A DNA stretch of 64,000 nucleotides, from assembly GCF_020171315.1 (NCBI RefSeq), contig NZ_JAIUZP010000004.1:434001-498000 (forward strand), read 5' to 3'. This document shows positions 9,606-19,733 of this stretch, piece after piece (the stretch's first letter is position 1; every line of letters starts with the position of its first letter). The stretch comes from Pseudooceanicola nanhaiensis (GTDB lineage: Bacteria; Pseudomonadota; Alphaproteobacteria; Rhodobacterales; Rhodobacteraceae). Below the pieces are notes generated by a model. It was not told where the DNA came from and did no database searches. It saw only the letters and a program-made list of their open reading frames with translations. The position numbers and the translations under genes were made by a program.

Positions 9606-10228
9606 GCGAAGGTCCTTTCCACGTCAGGTCCGGAAGTCGTTTCGGGCGGATGCACGAGAGCGCGGGCCAGCCGGTGCACCCTGTCCGCCTCGGCGGGCGT
9701 CAGGTTCTCGAAGCCGATCTCGGAGAAGGTGCTCCAGTGCTGGACCGTCTCGCCCTCCTTGCGGTGGCCGCGGCTGCGCTTGGTCTCGCGCTGCGCGAGG
9801 TAGACGGCATCGGGGTCGTCATGGCTGCGCCGCAGGTAGCTGCCCGGACCCACGGGGTAGGAGATCAGCTGACGACCTATCACCGGATAGTCGGTGGCGA
9901 TGAAGGCGCGCCGGTCGGTCAGCGTGTACCAGCTGTAGCGGCGCAGCAGTTCGGGGCCGAAGAGCGCGCCCCCCATGGCCATGAGCCCGACCGAGAAGTG
10001 GATCAGCCCGAAGGCCCAGAAGAAGCCGCCCGCCTGCGCCGCGAGGATCATCCAGACCGCCGCGAATCCTGCAAAGATCGCGCCGAAGATCGCCTTGAAG
10101 ACGCGGCCGCTGGTGATCCATGCCCCCTTGCCGGGGCGGCCCTGCCACAGGATCTTTTCGCCCGGGGCCAGAATCCCGTCCCACCCGTCGCCGGTGGCAC
10201 GATGCCTGGTGCCCGGGCCGCGTGCCAT
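9602..10228 (-). CDS. Hypothetical membrane protein with a PH-like region
   Basis: A 208-residue protein. The N-terminal part (GILAPGEKILWQGRPGKG) and WYTLTDRRAFIATDYPV after two membrane spans (about residues 48-90) follow the pattern of bacterial PH-like (YdbT/YdbS type) membrane proteins. The C-terminal part carries charged residues and FSEIGFENLTPAEADRVHRL. It starts one base inside the pyrB stop and is co-transcribed with pyrB and pyrC'. The function is unknown; the link to pyrimidine synthesis is by position only. Confidence 0.75.
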   Translation of the reverse strand: MARGPGTRHRATGDGWDGILAPGEKILWQGRPGKGAWITSGRVFKAIFGAIFAGFAAVWMILAAQAGGFFWAFGLIHFSVGLMAMGGALFGPELLRRYSWYTLTDRRAFIATDYPVIGRQLISYPVGPGSYLRRSHDDPDAVYLAQRETKRSRGHRKEGETVQHWSTFSEIGFENLTPAEADRVHRLARALVHPPETTSGPDVERTFA

Positions 10229-11175
10229 CAGGCCGCGGCCTCGCGCTTGGCGCGCAGGTTGCGGGCCAGCAGGTCCATGGCGGCCATGCGCACGGCCACG
10301 CCCATCTCCACCTGTTCCTGGATGACTGAGCGGTTGATGTCGTCGGCGATGGTGCCGTCGATCTCGACCCCGCGGTTCATCGGGCCGGGGTGCATGACGA
10401 TGGCATCGGGCTTGGCAAAGGCCAGCTTCTCGGCGTCGAGGCCGTAGCGGTGGTAATACTCGCGCTCCGAGGGGATGAAGCCGCCGTCCATGCGCTCCTT
10501 CTGGAGGCGCAGCATCATGACGACATCCACGTCCTTGAGGCCCTCTTCCATGTCCTCGTAGACCTCGCAGCCGAACTCGGACATGCCGGCGGGCATCAGG
10601 GTCGGCGGGCCGATCAGGCGCAGGCGGTTTTCCATCTTGCCCAGCAGGATCAGGTTCGAGCGTGCCACGCGGCTGTGGGCGATGTCGCCGCAGATCGCGA
10701 TGTTGAGCCGGTGCAGTCGGCCCTTGGCGCGGCGGATCGTCAGCGCGTCCAGCAGCGCCTGCGTTGGGTGCTCATGGCGCCCGTCGCCCGCGTTCAGCAC
10801 GGCGCAGTTCACCTTCTGCGCCAGCAGGTCCACGGCACCGGAATGGGGATGGCGCACCACCAGCAGGTCGGGCCGCATGGCGTTGAGCGTCAGCGCCGTG
10901 TCGATCAGCGTCTCGCCCTTCTTGATCGAGCTGGCCTGCATCGACATGTTCATCACGTCCGCCCCAAGCCGCTTGCCCGCCAGCTCGAAGCTGGACTGAG
11001 TGCGGGTGGAATTCTCGAAGAACATGTTGATCTGGGTCAGCCCGCGCAGCGCATCGGCGTGTTTCTCGCGCGAGCGGCTGAGGGCGACGTAATCGTCCGC
11101 CAGATCGAGAATGGAGAGGATTTCATCCTGAGCCAGGGGCTCGATACCCAGAAGGTGGTCCTGCCGGAAGGTCAT
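10228..11175 (-). CDS. pyrB: Aspartate carbamoyltransferase catalytic subunit
   Basis: Condenses carbamoyl phosphate and L-aspartate in pyrimidine synthesis. It has 315 residues. The carbamoyl phosphate signature [15 protein letters not shown] is intact, followed by the mobile loop with SSIKKGET, then [16 protein letters not shown] and [12 protein letters not shown]. No regulatory pyrI is present; the partner is probably the inactive dihydroorotase encoded three genes downstream. It is the first gene of the operon, with the promoter presumably in the 226-base gap upstream. Confidence 0.97.
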   Translation of the reverse strand: MTFRQDHLLGIEPLAQDEILSILDLADDYVALSRSREKHADALRGLTQINMFFENSTRTQSSFELAGKRLGADVMNMSMQASSIKKGETLIDTALTLNAMRPDLLVVRHPHSGAVDLLAQKVNCAVLNAGDGRHEHPTQALLDALTIRRAKGRLHRLNIAICGDIAHSRVARSNLILLGKMENRLRLIGPPTLMPAGMSEFGCEVYEDMEEGLKDVDVVMMLRLQKERMDGGFIPSEREYYHRYGLDAEKLAFAKPDAIVMHPGPMNRGVEIDGTIADDINRSVIQEQVEMGVAVRMAAMDLLARNLRAKREAAA

Positions 11176-11266
11176 AGCGTGCTCTCCTTGGCCTCGCGCC
11201 GCTTATAGGTAGGGCGCGGGAGCGGGGCAAGCCACCCCGCATGTCCCGCGCCCTTGATCCGGTGCA

Positions 11267-11333
11267 GGGGGCTGTCTGCCCCCCGGGGCCTGCGGCCCCT
11301 CCCCCCGAGGATATTTGGGAAACAGAAATGAAG
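11267..11333. repeat. Interspersed GAGGATATTT intergenic repeat, copy B
   Basis: GGGGGCTGTCTGCCCCCC, then the palindrome GGGGCCTGCGGCCCC, then CCCCCCGAGGATATTTGGGA and AACAG. It lies in the gap between pyrB and the ghrA-like gene. It is a close match to copy A (415-474), with the inner palindrome conserved. Confidence 0.75.
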
Positions 11334-11401
11334 CCTGGGTTGGCGTCATCTGGTCCGGCGCATCGCGCGGGGGGAAACGCGGGGCTGTCCCCGCGTGTTG
11401 G

Positions 11402-12337
11402 TCAGTAGCCGCGCGAGCGATCCACCTGGAAGCGGAAGGGTTCGCCCGCCTCGCCGCGGCGGATGTTCTCGGCCAGCACCTGCGCCGCGGTGGAGGCGCG
11501 GGTTTCCGAGGCGATATGCGGCGAGACGGTGACCTTGGGATGCGCCCAGTAGGCGTGATCTTCGGGCAGCGGCTCGGTCCGGAAGACGTCGAGCGTAGCG
11601 TGGCTGACCTGACCGCTGTCGAGGGCGGCCAGCAGGGCGCTGTCGTCGATGAGCGGGCCGCGGCCGGGGTTCAGGATCACCGCGCCCTCGGGCAGCAGGG
11701 CCAGCGTCTCGGCGTTCAGCAGGTTCTCGGTCTGGGGGGTGAAGGGCACCAGAAGCACGACGATCTGCGCGGTGGAGAGCGCCTGTTTCAGCCCCTCCGC
11801 CCCGTGCAGCGTGGTGATCAGGTCGCTTTCCTTCGGGCTGCGGCTCCAGCCGGTGACCGGGAAGCCGATGCGGGCGAGCGCCTCGCCGGCGGCCATGCCC
11901 AGTTCGCCAAGGCCCAGCATGGTGACCGGGCGGTCCTCGGCCAGCGGCGGCACGGTGGTGTCATGGCGCCAGACGCCATCCTGCGTGGTGATGTGGATGT
12001 CGAGGCCGAGGTGATGGCGCATGACCTGCCCCACGACCCATTCCAGCATCCCCTGTTTCAGCCCGTGATCGACCATCCGGGTCAGCGGCTGGGTCAGGGT
12101 GGGATTGCCCACGATCGCCTCGACCCCCGCCCAGATGTTCATCACCGCCTTGCAGTTGGTGAAGGGGGTAAAATCCTGCAGCGGGCTGCCCGGCGCGTAG
12201 ATGATGTAATCGACGGTCTCGGGCGCCATCTCCAGCGCGATCTCGGCCTCGATCCCCTTTTCGGCAAGGGCGGCTTTCAGGGGGGCTTCGTAGGTCGGCC
12301 AGCGGCTGTCACCGGCGGCAAAGAGGATGCGCGGCAT
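11402..12337 (-). CDS. ghrA: Glyoxylate/hydroxypyruvate reductase A-like dehydrogenase
   Basis: A D-2-hydroxyacid dehydrogenase family enzyme, predicted to reduce glyoxylate or hydroxypyruvate with NAD(P)H. It has 311 residues starting MPRILFAAG; an upstream in-frame ATG at 12397 gives an unconserved extension. The dinucleotide fold GLGELGMAAGEALA is followed by NPGRGPLIDD (catalytic Arg), LDVFRTEPLP (Glu) and SPHIASET (His). It follows murD on the same strand with a 72-base gap, where ftsW is commonly found in dcw clusters. Whether it is transcribed with them is unknown. Confidence 0.85.
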   Translation of the reverse strand: MPRILFAAGDSRWPTYEAPLKAALAEKGIEAEIALEMAPETVDYIIYAPGSPLQDFTPFTNCKAVMNIWAGVEAIVGNPTLTQPLTRMVDHGLKQGMLEWVVGQVMRHHLGLDIHITTQDGVWRHDTTVPPLAEDRPVTMLGLGELGMAAGEALARIGFPVTGWSRSPKESDLITTLHGAEGLKQALSTAQIVVLLVPFTPQTENLLNAETLALLPEGAVILNPGRGPLIDDSALLAALDSGQVSHATLDVFRTEPLPEDHAYWAHPKVTVSPHIASETRASTAAQVLAENIRRGEAGEPFRFQVDRSRGY

Positions 12338-12409
12338 GGGGGCTCCGTTGCGTTGAGGGTTGGCGCGAGTCCTAGACCCGCCCGGAGGCGGGTTCAAGGG
12401 AGCCGGCGG

Positions 12410-13804
12410 TCAGCCGAGCGCGGCCAGCACGCGATTGGTGAAATCCTCGCCGCGTTTCTCGAAGCTGTCGTACTGGTCGAAGGAGGCGCAGGCCGGGGCC
12501 AGCAGCACGGTGTCGCCCGGCTGGGCCTCGGCCATGGCGCGGGCCACGGCGGTTTCCATGTCGGTGCAGACCTCGGCCTCGATGCCGGTCAGCTGGATGG
12601 CGAAATTGGCCGCCTCGCGCCCGATGACATAGGCCTTGGAGACCGAGCCGGTGTGCGGCAGCAGCGGGCCAAGGCCGCCTTCCTTCTCCAGACCGCCACA
12701 GATCCAGCGGATGTTGTGGAAGGCCTGAAGCGCCTTGGCGGCACTGTCCACATTGGTGGCCTTGCTGTCGTTCACATAGGCCACGCCGTCCTTCTCGGCG
12801 ATGCGCTGCGAGCGGTGCGGCAGGCCGCCGAAGCTGGCGAAGGCCTCCTCGATCAGGCGCGGCGACAGGCCCAGGGTCCGGCAGGCGGCGAAGGCCGCGC
12901 AGGCGTTCTGGTGGTTGTGCGCCCCGGGCAGGCCCTTGACCTCGCGCAGGTCGATGGAGGCGACCTGCTTGCCCTTGCGGTATTCCGACAGGAAGCCCTT
13001 GCGCGCGAAGACCTGCCAGCCCGGCCCGGTCAGCTTGCGCGCCGAGGAGATGCGGATCACCCGGTCATCGGCGGGCGCCACGGCAAGCTGGTCGGCGAGG
13101 TAGAGGCCCTCGGCCTCGTCCACACCGATGATGGCGCGGTCCGGCCCGCCCTCGGCGAAGAGACGGCGCTTGGCGGCGAAATAGCCGCCGATGCCGCCGT
13201 GCCGGTCGAGGTGATCGGGCGAGAAGTTGGTGAAGACCGCCACGTCGGGCGTCAGCGCGCGGGCAAGGTCGGTCTGGTAGGAGGAGAGCTCCAGCACCAC
13301 GACGCCACCATCGCCCGGCGGGTCGATGTCCAGCACGCCACGGCCGATGTTGCCCGCCAGCTGCGCCTCGCGGCCCGCATGTTCGAGGATATGGTGGATC
13401 AGCGCGGTGGTGGTGGACTTGCCGTTCGAGCCGGTGATCGCGATCACCTTGGGCGGCGTGTCGTGCATCATCCACTCCCCCTGCCCCAGCGAGCGGAAGA
13501 AGAGGCCGATGTCATTGTCCACAGGCACGCCCGCCTCGTAGGCGGCGGCGATCACCGGGTTCGGCTTGGGGTAGAGATGCGGAATCCCGGGCGAGACGAC
13601 GAGCGTGGCGAGGCTGCCCATTTCGCGGGTCAGGTCCGCGACGGCGAAGCCTTCGGCCTCGGCCTTCTCGCGGGCGGCGGGGTTGTCGTCCCAGCAGAGC
13701 GGGATCGCGCCGCCCGCGGCAAGGGCGCGGGCGGTGGCGAGGCCGGAGCGCCCCAGTCCAAGAACGCCCACGGTGAGACCTTCGTAACCTTGAACCGGGA
13801 TCAT
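12410..13804 (-). CDS. murD: UDP-N-acetylmuramoyl-L-alanine--D-glutamate ligase MurD
   Basis: Adds D-glutamate to UDP-MurNAc-L-Ala in the cytoplasm. It has 464 residues. The N-terminal nucleotide-binding fold starts with [14 protein letters not shown]. The ATP loop is [14 protein letters not shown], followed by [20 protein letters not shown] and HNHQNACAA, and the C-terminal VNDSKATN is intact. It lies downstream of mraY with a 13-base gap. Confidence 0.97.
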   Translation of the reverse strand: MIPVQGYEGLTVGVLGLGRSGLATARALAAGGAIPLCWDDNPAAREKAEAEGFAVADLTREMGSLATLVVSPGIPHLYPKPNPVIAAAYEAGVPVDNDIGLFFRSLGQGEWMMHDTPPKVIAITGSNGKSTTTALIHHILEHAGREAQLAGNIGRGVLDIDPPGDGGVVVLELSSYQTDLARALTPDVAVFTNFSPDHLDRHGGIGGYFAAKRRLFAEGGPDRAIIGVDEAEGLYLADQLAVAPADDRVIRISSARKLTGPGWQVFARKGFLSEYRKGKQVASIDLREVKGLPGAHNHQNACAAFAACRTLGLSPRLIEEAFASFGGLPHRSQRIAEKDGVAYVNDSKATNVDSAAKALQAFHNIRWICGGLEKEGGLGPLLPHTGSVSKAYVIGREAANFAIQLTGIEAEVCTDMETAVARAMAEAQPGDTVLLAPACASFDQYDSFEKRGEDFTNRVLAALG

Positions 13805-13817
13805 GTCCTGCCTCCGT

Positions 13818-14900
13818 TCAGCGCAGTTTCAGCGTGGCGAGGCCGACCATGGCGAGGATCAGCGAGATGATCCAGAAGCGGATCACGATCTGCGGCTCGG
13901 CCCAGCCCTTCTTCTCGTAGTGGTGGTGGATCGGCGCCATCAGGAAGACCCGCTTACCGGTGCGCTTGAAGTAGAGCACCTGAATGATGACCGAGAGCGC
14001 CTCGACCACGAAGAGGCCGCCGACGATGCCGAGGACGATCTCGTGCTTGGTGGCGACCGCGATGGCACCGATGGCGCCGCCGAGGGCCAGCGAGCCGGTG
14101 TCGCCCATGAAGACGGCGGCGGGCGGCGCGTTGTACCACAGGAAGCCGAGCCCCCCGCCCACGAGGCCTGCCACGAAGACGAGGATCTCGCCGGTGCCGG
14201 GAACGTAGTGCAGGCCGAGGTAATCCGAGAAGTCGACCCGGCCCACGGTATAGGCGATGACGCCGAGCGCCGAGGCCGCGATCATCACCGGCATGATGGC
14301 CAGCCCGTCGAGGCCATCGGTCAGGTTCACCGCGTTGGCGGCGCCCACGATCACGAACATGGCGAAGGGCACGAAGAAGATGCCGAGGTGGATCAGCACG
14401 TCCTTGAAGATCGGCAGCGCCAGTTCCCCTTGCAGTTCAGCGGGATGGAACCACGTCGCCCAGACGGCCGCGATGCCCGCGATGACAAAGCCGATGGCGA
14501 GGCGCGCCTTGCCGGAAACGCCCGCAGTGTTCTGCTTGGACACCTTGGCGTAGTCATCCCAGAAGCCGACGAGGCCGTAGGAGAGCGTGACGAAGAGCAC
14601 CAGCCACACGAAGGGATTGTCGAGCCGCGCCCAGAGGAGCGTCGAGGTCAGCAGCGCGCCCACGATCAGCAGCCCGCCCATGGTGGGGGTGCCCGCCTTG
14701 ACGAAATGCCCCTCGGGGCCGTCACTGCGGATCGGCTGGCCCTTGCCCTGCTTGCGGCGCAGCACGTCGATCAGCGGACGCCCGAAGAGGAAGCCGAAGA
14801 TCAGCGCCGTCATGAAGGCCCCGCCCGCACGGAAGGTGATGTAGCGGAACAGGTTGAAGACGTCGCCCCCGTCGGAGAGGGCTGTCAGCCAATAAAGCAT
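13818..14900 (-). CDS. mraY: Phospho-N-acetylmuramoyl-pentapeptide transferase MraY
   Basis: A membrane enzyme that makes lipid I by moving phospho-MurNAc-pentapeptide to undecaprenyl phosphate. It has 360 residues starting [12 protein letters not shown], with ten predicted spans. Signature stretches: [17 protein letters not shown] (Asp pair), [13 protein letters not shown] and the late [12 protein letters not shown] with its three histidines. The chosen start at 14900 matches the family N-terminus; the frame runs 20 codons further up into the murF-mraY gap. Confidence 0.97.
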   Translation of the reverse strand: MLYWLTALSDGGDVFNLFRYITFRAGGAFMTALIFGFLFGRPLIDVLRRKQGKGQPIRSDGPEGHFVKAGTPTMGGLLIVGALLTSTLLWARLDNPFVWLVLFVTLSYGLVGFWDDYAKVSKQNTAGVSGKARLAIGFVIAGIAAVWATWFHPAELQGELALPIFKDVLIHLGIFFVPFAMFVIVGAANAVNLTDGLDGLAIMPVMIAASALGVIAYTVGRVDFSDYLGLHYVPGTGEILVFVAGLVGGGLGFLWYNAPPAAVFMGDTGSLALGGAIGAIAVATKHEIVLGIVGGLFVVEALSVIIQVLYFKRTGKRVFLMAPIHHHYEKKGWAEPQIVIRFWIISLILAMVGLATLKLR

Positions 14901-14916
14901 GGGGAGTTGGCCTCTT

Positions 14917-16401
14917 TCATTGTTGGGCTGCCGGATGGCCCAATTTACGCATGGCGTCAACCACGAGGCTGACCCGGCTGTCGGCAGAGCCCTTCACCAG
15001 CACCACGTCACCGGCGTCAACCAGCCGACGGGCCTGTTTGGCCAGTTCCGCGGCGGTTTCCACATGGCGGCCGCGGCGCCCGTAGGGCAGCCGATGGTAG
15101 AGATGTTCCGTCGCCCGGCCGACGCAGTGGACAAGGTCCACCGCCTCCATGGCGGGCAGATCGGCGAGTTGATCCTGCGCGAGGTCCTCGGCCCCCGGTA
15201 CGACATCCTCCAGCCCGCCGAGGATGGCGATGCGCCGCCCGCGCGAGAACCGGCCGAGGTGATTGCGCGGATGGGCCGCCGCCAGAACGTCGAGCGCGGC
15301 CGCCATGCTGTCCGCATCGGCCATGCCCGCGTCGTCGATCAGGTCGAAGGAGACCGCCTCGTTCAGCACGTCGAGCAGGCGGCGCTCGCGCAGGCCCTTG
15401 CCCGGCGGCGGGGTCCAGCGGCCAAGGTCGCTCACCGCCACGGCGCGGTCGAGGTTCAGCGCGAAGGCCGTCAGCAGCACCGCCAGCCCGTCGCGGGCAT
15501 AATGCCGGCCCGGCGCGGAAATCTTGTAGAGTAGCCTCGCACGCCAGGCCCGGGCCTCGCAGATCGTGGCCTCCTCGGTCAGCTGGGTGCGCAGCAGCCG
15601 GTGATGGTTGCCCGGCCCCTCGCCGAAGGTCAGGGCGCGGGCGCCCTGTTCCTTCAGGCGTTCGCGCAGGGCGCGGGCCTGCGGCAGGTCCCCGCTGAAG
15701 ATCGCCGCCGTGCCGGGGCCGAGCGCGCCAAGCGCCGTCGTCTCGGGCAGGTCGTGGCTGTCGGCCTGGGTCTGGGCCCCGCGGATCGTGGTGATCACCA
15801 GCAGGTCGGGCCGCGCCAGCCCCGACAGCGCGGCGGCGCGGGCGGGATCGTCCGGGTCGATCTCCAGCAGCGCGAAATCCGTGTCGCGGGGCATATGGGC
15901 CAGGCTGAGCAGCGCGCGGATCAGCGCGGCCCCGCCATTGACCGCCGCGCGTTCGCTTTCCACCGCAAAGACGGTGCCCTGATGGCCGAGCACCAGCGAG
16001 AGCATCCCCAGCGTCGTGGATTTGCCCACCGCCCCGGTCACCGCCACCAGCCGCGCGCGGGAGCGCGCCCTTGCAGCCCGTGCAAGCGCGAAGAGCCCGC
16101 CGATCACGTCCCGGACCACCAGCAGCGGCAGCGCCGCGGCAAGGTCAGCTGGCAGGTCCGCCGCGGGCGCCTCGGCGATCATCGCGGCCACGGCACCATT
16201 GGAGAGGGCGAGGCGCAGCGCCTCTTCGGAATCGCCGTCGAACACCCGGCCCTGCGCGTCCATCCGGGGTTCATGCAGGGCGAGGTAGAGATCGCCCGCG
16301 CGCAGGGTTTCCGGGTCGATCGACAGGCCCGCGGCCTGCCAGGCCCCGCAGACGCGCCCGCCGGTGGCCTCGGCGGCCTCGCTGGCGGGCCAGAGGCTCA
16401 T
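14917..16401 (-). CDS. murF: MurF-like Mur ligase, divergent motifs
   Basis: By position (between murE and mraY) and size (494 residues) this is MurF, which adds D-Ala-D-Ala to the UDP-MurNAc-tripeptide. The ATP loop TGAVGKST (122-129) and a magnesium-ligand-like Glu180 (LLEIDPDD) remain, and KGSADSRVS is near the C-terminus. Other family motifs are eroded. The usual DSYNANPxSM reads [11 protein letters not shown] (356-366), the EAHLE-type histidine after ITT is missing, and the GDMxELG region reads GGLEDVV. It overlaps murE by 4 bases. Either a drifted but active MurF or a replaced paralogue. Confidence 0.75.
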   Translation of the reverse strand: MSLWPASEAAEATGGRVCGAWQAAGLSIDPETLRAGDLYLALHEPRMDAQGRVFDGDSEEALRLALSNGAVAAMIAEAPAADLPADLAAALPLLVVRDVIGGLFALARAARARSRARLVAVTGAVGKSTTLGMLSLVLGHQGTVFAVESERAAVNGGAALIRALLSLAHMPRDTDFALLEIDPDDPARAAALSGLARPDLLVITTIRGAQTQADSHDLPETTALGALGPGTAAIFSGDLPQARALRERLKEQGARALTFGEGPGNHHRLLRTQLTEEATICEARAWRARLLYKISAPGRHYARDGLAVLLTAFALNLDRAVAVSDLGRWTPPPGKGLRERRLLDVLNEAVSFDLIDDAGMADADSMAAALDVLAAAHPRNHLGRFSRGRRIAILGGLEDVVPGAEDLAQDQLADLPAMEAVDLVHCVGRATEHLYHRLPYGRRGRHVETAAELAKQARRLVDAGDVVLVKGSADSRVSLVVDAMRKLGHPAAQQ

Positions 16402-17885
16402 ACCCGGCCGCCGTCCAGCGCCGAGACGGCGACGCTGGCCTGTTCCACGTCATCGAAGGGGAAGACCGTATCGCCGATGGTCTGGCCGGTCTCATGCCCC
16501 TTGCCCGCGATCAGCAGCGCGTCGCCCGGGCCAAGGGCATCGACGCCGCGCAGGATCGCCTCGGCCCGGTCGGCGACCTCGGTCGCCCCGGGGCAGCCGC
16601 CCATGACCTGCGCCCGGATCGCTGCCGGATCCTCGGACCGGGGATTGTCGTCGGTGACAAAGACCACATCCGCATTCAGCGCCGCCGCCTGCCCCATCAG
16701 GGGCCGCTTGGTGCGGTCCCGGTCACCGCCCGCGCCGATCACGGCGATCAGGCGGCCCATCACATGCGGGCGCAGCGCCTTGAGCGCGGTCGCGATCGCA
16801 TCGGGCGTATGGGCATAATCGACGAAGACCGTGCCGCCGTTCTCTCGCGCGGCGGCCAGTTGCATCCGGCCCCGGACCGTCTCCAGCTCCGGCAGGACGC
16901 GGAAGACCTGCTCCGGCGCGGCGCCGCAGCCGATGGCAAGGCCCGCCGCAACCAGCACGTTCTCGGCCTGGAAGCCGCCGATCAGCGGCAGGGTCACCTG
17001 ATGTTCCGCCCCCTCGAAGGAGAAGCGCAGCACCTGCGAGGCCGGATCGTAGCGCTGCGCGAGGATGCGCAGGTCCGCCTGCGGGCTGCGGCCCACGGCC
17101 AGCACCCTCTGGCCCCGCGACAGGGCGCGCGCCGCCATCTCCTCGCCGCCGTGGCCGTCGATGTTGATCACCGCGGCGCCATCCGGCGGCAGCACCCGTT
17201 CGAAGAGCCCGGCCTTGGCATCCATGTAGCTGTCGAAATCCGGGTGATAGTCGAGGTGATCCTGCGTGATGTTCGTGAAGGCCGCCGCCATCAGCTGGAC
17301 CCCGTCCAGCCGGCGCTGTGCCAGCCCGTGGGAAGACGCCTCCATCACCGCATGGGTGACGCCGGCCTCTGCCGCGCGGCCCAGAAGGGCGTGCAGGGTG
17401 ATCGGCTCGGGCGTGGTATGTGCAGAGGGCGCGGAGAAGGCGCCCTCGACACCCGTGGTGCCGATGTTGCAGCCCTGAAGCCCCATCGCCATCCAGATCT
17501 GGCGGGTGAAGGTCGCGACGGAGGTCTTGCCGTTTGTGCCGGTAACAGCGGCCATGACCTTGGGCTGCGCCCCGGTCCAGAGTGCCGCGGCATAGGCCAG
17601 CACCTGCCGCGGGTCCTCGGCCACCACCACGGCCAGCCCGTTGCCGTCGATCAACTCGCGGGCCATGGCGTAGCCCTCGGCATCGGTCAGCACGACCGTT
17701 GCCCCGGCCTCGATCACCTGTGCGATGAATTTCGCGCCATGCACCTGCACCCCCGGCAGCGCCGCGAAGAGATGCCCCGGGGCGACTCGGCGGCTGTCGA
17801 CAGAGAGGCCGGTGATCACGGGATTCGCGCCACCGCGGGCCCGCAGCCCGAGTTCCGCCAATGACTTGCCCTGCCTCTCGGCCAT
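16398..17885 (-). CDS. murE: UDP-MurNAc-tripeptide synthetase MurE (meso-diaminopimelate)
   Basis: Adds meso-diaminopimelate to UDP-MurNAc-L-Ala-D-Glu. It has 495 residues. SVDSRRVAPG near the N-terminus binds the UDP part. The ATP loop is TGTNGKTS (115-122), followed by TTPEPITLH, EASSHGL, NITQDHLDYH, and the carbamylated-lysine stretch YMDAKAGLF. The C-terminal DDNPRSEDP is the signature for DAP rather than lysine specificity, and VDYAHTPDA is intact. The stop overlaps the murF start (ATGA type). Confidence 0.97.
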   Translation of the reverse strand: MAERQGKSLAELGLRARGGANPVITGLSVDSRRVAPGHLFAALPGVQVHGAKFIAQVIEAGATVVLTDAEGYAMARELIDGNGLAVVVAEDPRQVLAYAAALWTGAQPKVMAAVTGTNGKTSVATFTRQIWMAMGLQGCNIGTTGVEGAFSAPSAHTTPEPITLHALLGRAAEAGVTHAVMEASSHGLAQRRLDGVQLMAAAFTNITQDHLDYHPDFDSYMDAKAGLFERVLPPDGAAVINIDGHGGEEMAARALSRGQRVLAVGRSPQADLRILAQRYDPASQVLRFSFEGAEHQVTLPLIGGFQAENVLVAAGLAIGCGAAPEQVFRVLPELETVRGRMQLAAARENGGTVFVDYAHTPDAIATALKALRPHVMGRLIAVIGAGGDRDRTKRPLMGQAAALNADVVFVTDDNPRSEDPAAIRAQVMGGCPGATEVADRAEAILRGVDALGPGDALLIAGKGHETGQTIGDTVFPFDDVEQASVAVSALDGGRV

Positions 17886-17951
17886 GCTCTGCCCTTTCCC
17901 GGCTTTTGACTGCGCATGCGGGCCCCCTCACGGGGGGCGCCGCACAGCGGC

Positions 17952-19733
17952 TCAGTTCGCCGACAGGCTTACATCAACCAGCTGGACAGGTTCAATCTTG
18001 GGGCGAAGCCCCAGCAGCGGCGCCACGCGGCGGATGATCTCGGCGGCGGTCGGCACGGCGGTCCAGCCCGCGGTGCGGCGCGGCATCGGGCCCGACGTTT
18101 CGGAGGGCTCGTCCAGCGTGGTGATCAGCACGTATTTCGGCGCGTCGGAGGGGAAGACGCCCGCGAAGGTCGCGATCACCCGGTCGTCGTAGTAGCCGCC
18201 CGTGGGCTTGGCCTTGTCGGCGGTGCCGGTCTTGCCTGCCACGCGGTAGCCTTCGACCTCGGCCATGGAGGCGGTGCCGTCGGTGACCACCTGCCGCAGC
18301 ATGCTGAGCGCCCGATCGGCGGTGCGCTGCGAGATCACCCGCGTGCCATGCTGGGGGCCGTCCTTGCGGAGCAGCGTGGGCCGGATCTGCGTGCCCCCGT
18401 TGGCGATGGTGGAATAGGCCGCCGCAAGGTGCAGCGGGCTGGCGGCGAGGCCATGACCAAAGGAGATCGTCATCATCGACAGCTCGCTCCAGCGCTGCGG
18501 CAGCAGCGGGGCGGCGATCTTGGCGTCGGGCAGTTCGAAGGAGGTGGGCGTGGTCAGCCCCAGCGAGGTCAGGAAGGCCTGCTGCCGTTCCGGGCCGATC
18601 ATCTGGGCGATCCGCGCGGTGCCGATGTTCGAGCTTTTGGCGATGATCCGGGTCACGGACATGTCCGGCTCGTACTTGTGGTCATCGTTGATCGTGAACC
18701 GGCCCCAGCGGATCGGCGCGCGCACGTCGATCTTGGTGTCCGGCGTCACGAGACCCAGCTCCAGCGCCTGCGCCACGGCGAAGATCTTGAAGGTGGAGCC
18801 CAGTTCGTAGCGCCCCTGCACGCCCCGGTTGAAGAGCACGCTGTCCTCGGGGTGGCCCTCGGTCGGAGGCGGCGGGCGGTCGTTGGGGTCAAAGTCGGGC
18901 AGAGAGGCCTCGGCGATGACCTCGCCGGTGTGAACGTCCATCAGGATCGCGGTGCCGCCCTTGGCGCTCATCAGCTTGATGCCGCTGTCGAGCACCTGTT
19001 CCACCGCCGCCTGAATCGTCAGGTCGATGGACAGTTGCAGCGGGTGATCGGCGTTCTGGGGATCGGAAAGGTAGTCGTTGAACCGCGCCTCGACCCCGGC
19101 CACACCGTAGATATCGGCACTGGTCACGCCCTCGTTGTCGAAGGCCGCGCCGCCGAGGATATGCGAGGCCACCGGCCCATTCGGATAGAGCCGCATCTCG
19201 CGTCGGCCGAACAGAAGGCCCGGCTCACCGATGTCCATGACGGCCTGCTGCTGCTCGGGGCTGATCCGGCGCTTGAGCCAGCGGAACTTGGCATCGGAAT
19301 GGAAGGTGCGCTTGAGGTAGTCACCATCGAGATCGGGGAAGATCTCCACCAGCTTGTCGGCCGCGCGGTCCGGGTCGATCAGCTGGTGCGGGTGGACGTA
19401 GAGCGCGTGGGTTTCGAGGTTGGTCGCAAGCAGACGGCCCGAGCGGTCGACGATATCGCCCCGCCCTGCCGCCACCGCCGCACCGGCCACGCTGGTGCGC
19501 GGCTCTTCCGGTTCGGAATTGGCCAGCGTGCCCATGCGGAAGCCCACCACCGCGAAGGCGCAGAAGAAGACCGCCCCAAGCACGAGAAGCCGCTGTTCGG
19601 CCCGCTGACGGGCGCGGTCTCGCATCTCTTCGTGGCGCAGGCGCAGGTTCTCGCGTTCGATGGCATCGGGGTTCTCGCCCTTGGCACGGGCGTCGAGGAT
19701 GCGGGCCAGCGGGCGGAGCGGCGTGCGGATCAT
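17952..19733 (-). CDS. ftsI: Division transpeptidase FtsI (PBP3)
   Basis: A class B penicillin-binding protein that cross-links septal peptidoglycan. It has 593 residues starting [13 protein letters not shown]. The basic cytoplasmic tail is followed by one membrane span (about 49-66), then AAGRGDIVDRSG opening the pedestal domain. The transpeptidase motifs are STFK with Ser313, SSN (367-369) and KTGT (501-504). The start overlaps ftsL by 4 bases. Confidence 0.96.
   Translation of the reverse strand: MIRTPLRPLARILDARAKGENPDAIERENLRLRHEEMRDRARQRAEQRLLVLGAVFFCAFAVVGFRMGTLANSEPEEPRTSVAGAAVAAGRGDIVDRSGRLLATNLETHALYVHPHQLIDPDRAADKLVEIFPDLDGDYLKRTFHSDAKFRWLKRRISPEQQQAVMDIGEPGLLFGRREMRLYPNGPVASHILGGAAFDNEGVTSADIYGVAGVEARFNDYLSDPQNADHPLQLSIDLTIQAAVEQVLDSGIKLMSAKGGTAILMDVHTGEVIAEASLPDFDPNDRPPPPTEGHPEDSVLFNRGVQGRYELGSTFKIFAVAQALELGLVTPDTKIDVRAPIRWGRFTINDDHKYEPDMSVTRIIAKSSNIGTARIAQMIGPERQQAFLTSLGLTTPTSFELPDAKIAAPLLPQRWSELSMMTISFGHGLAASPLHLAAAYSTIANGGTQIRPTLLRKDGPQHGTRVISQRTADRALSMLRQVVTDGTASMAEVEGYRVAGKTGTADKAKPTGGYYDDRVIATFAGVFPSDAPKYVLITTLDEPSETSGPMPRRTAGWTAVPTAAEIIRRVAPLLGLRPKIEPVQLVDVSLSAN

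Noticed and set aside
11315-13870. Long plus-strand open frame across ghrA and murD
   Set aside because: Antisense to two clearly recognised genes; composition typical of antisense high-GC frames.
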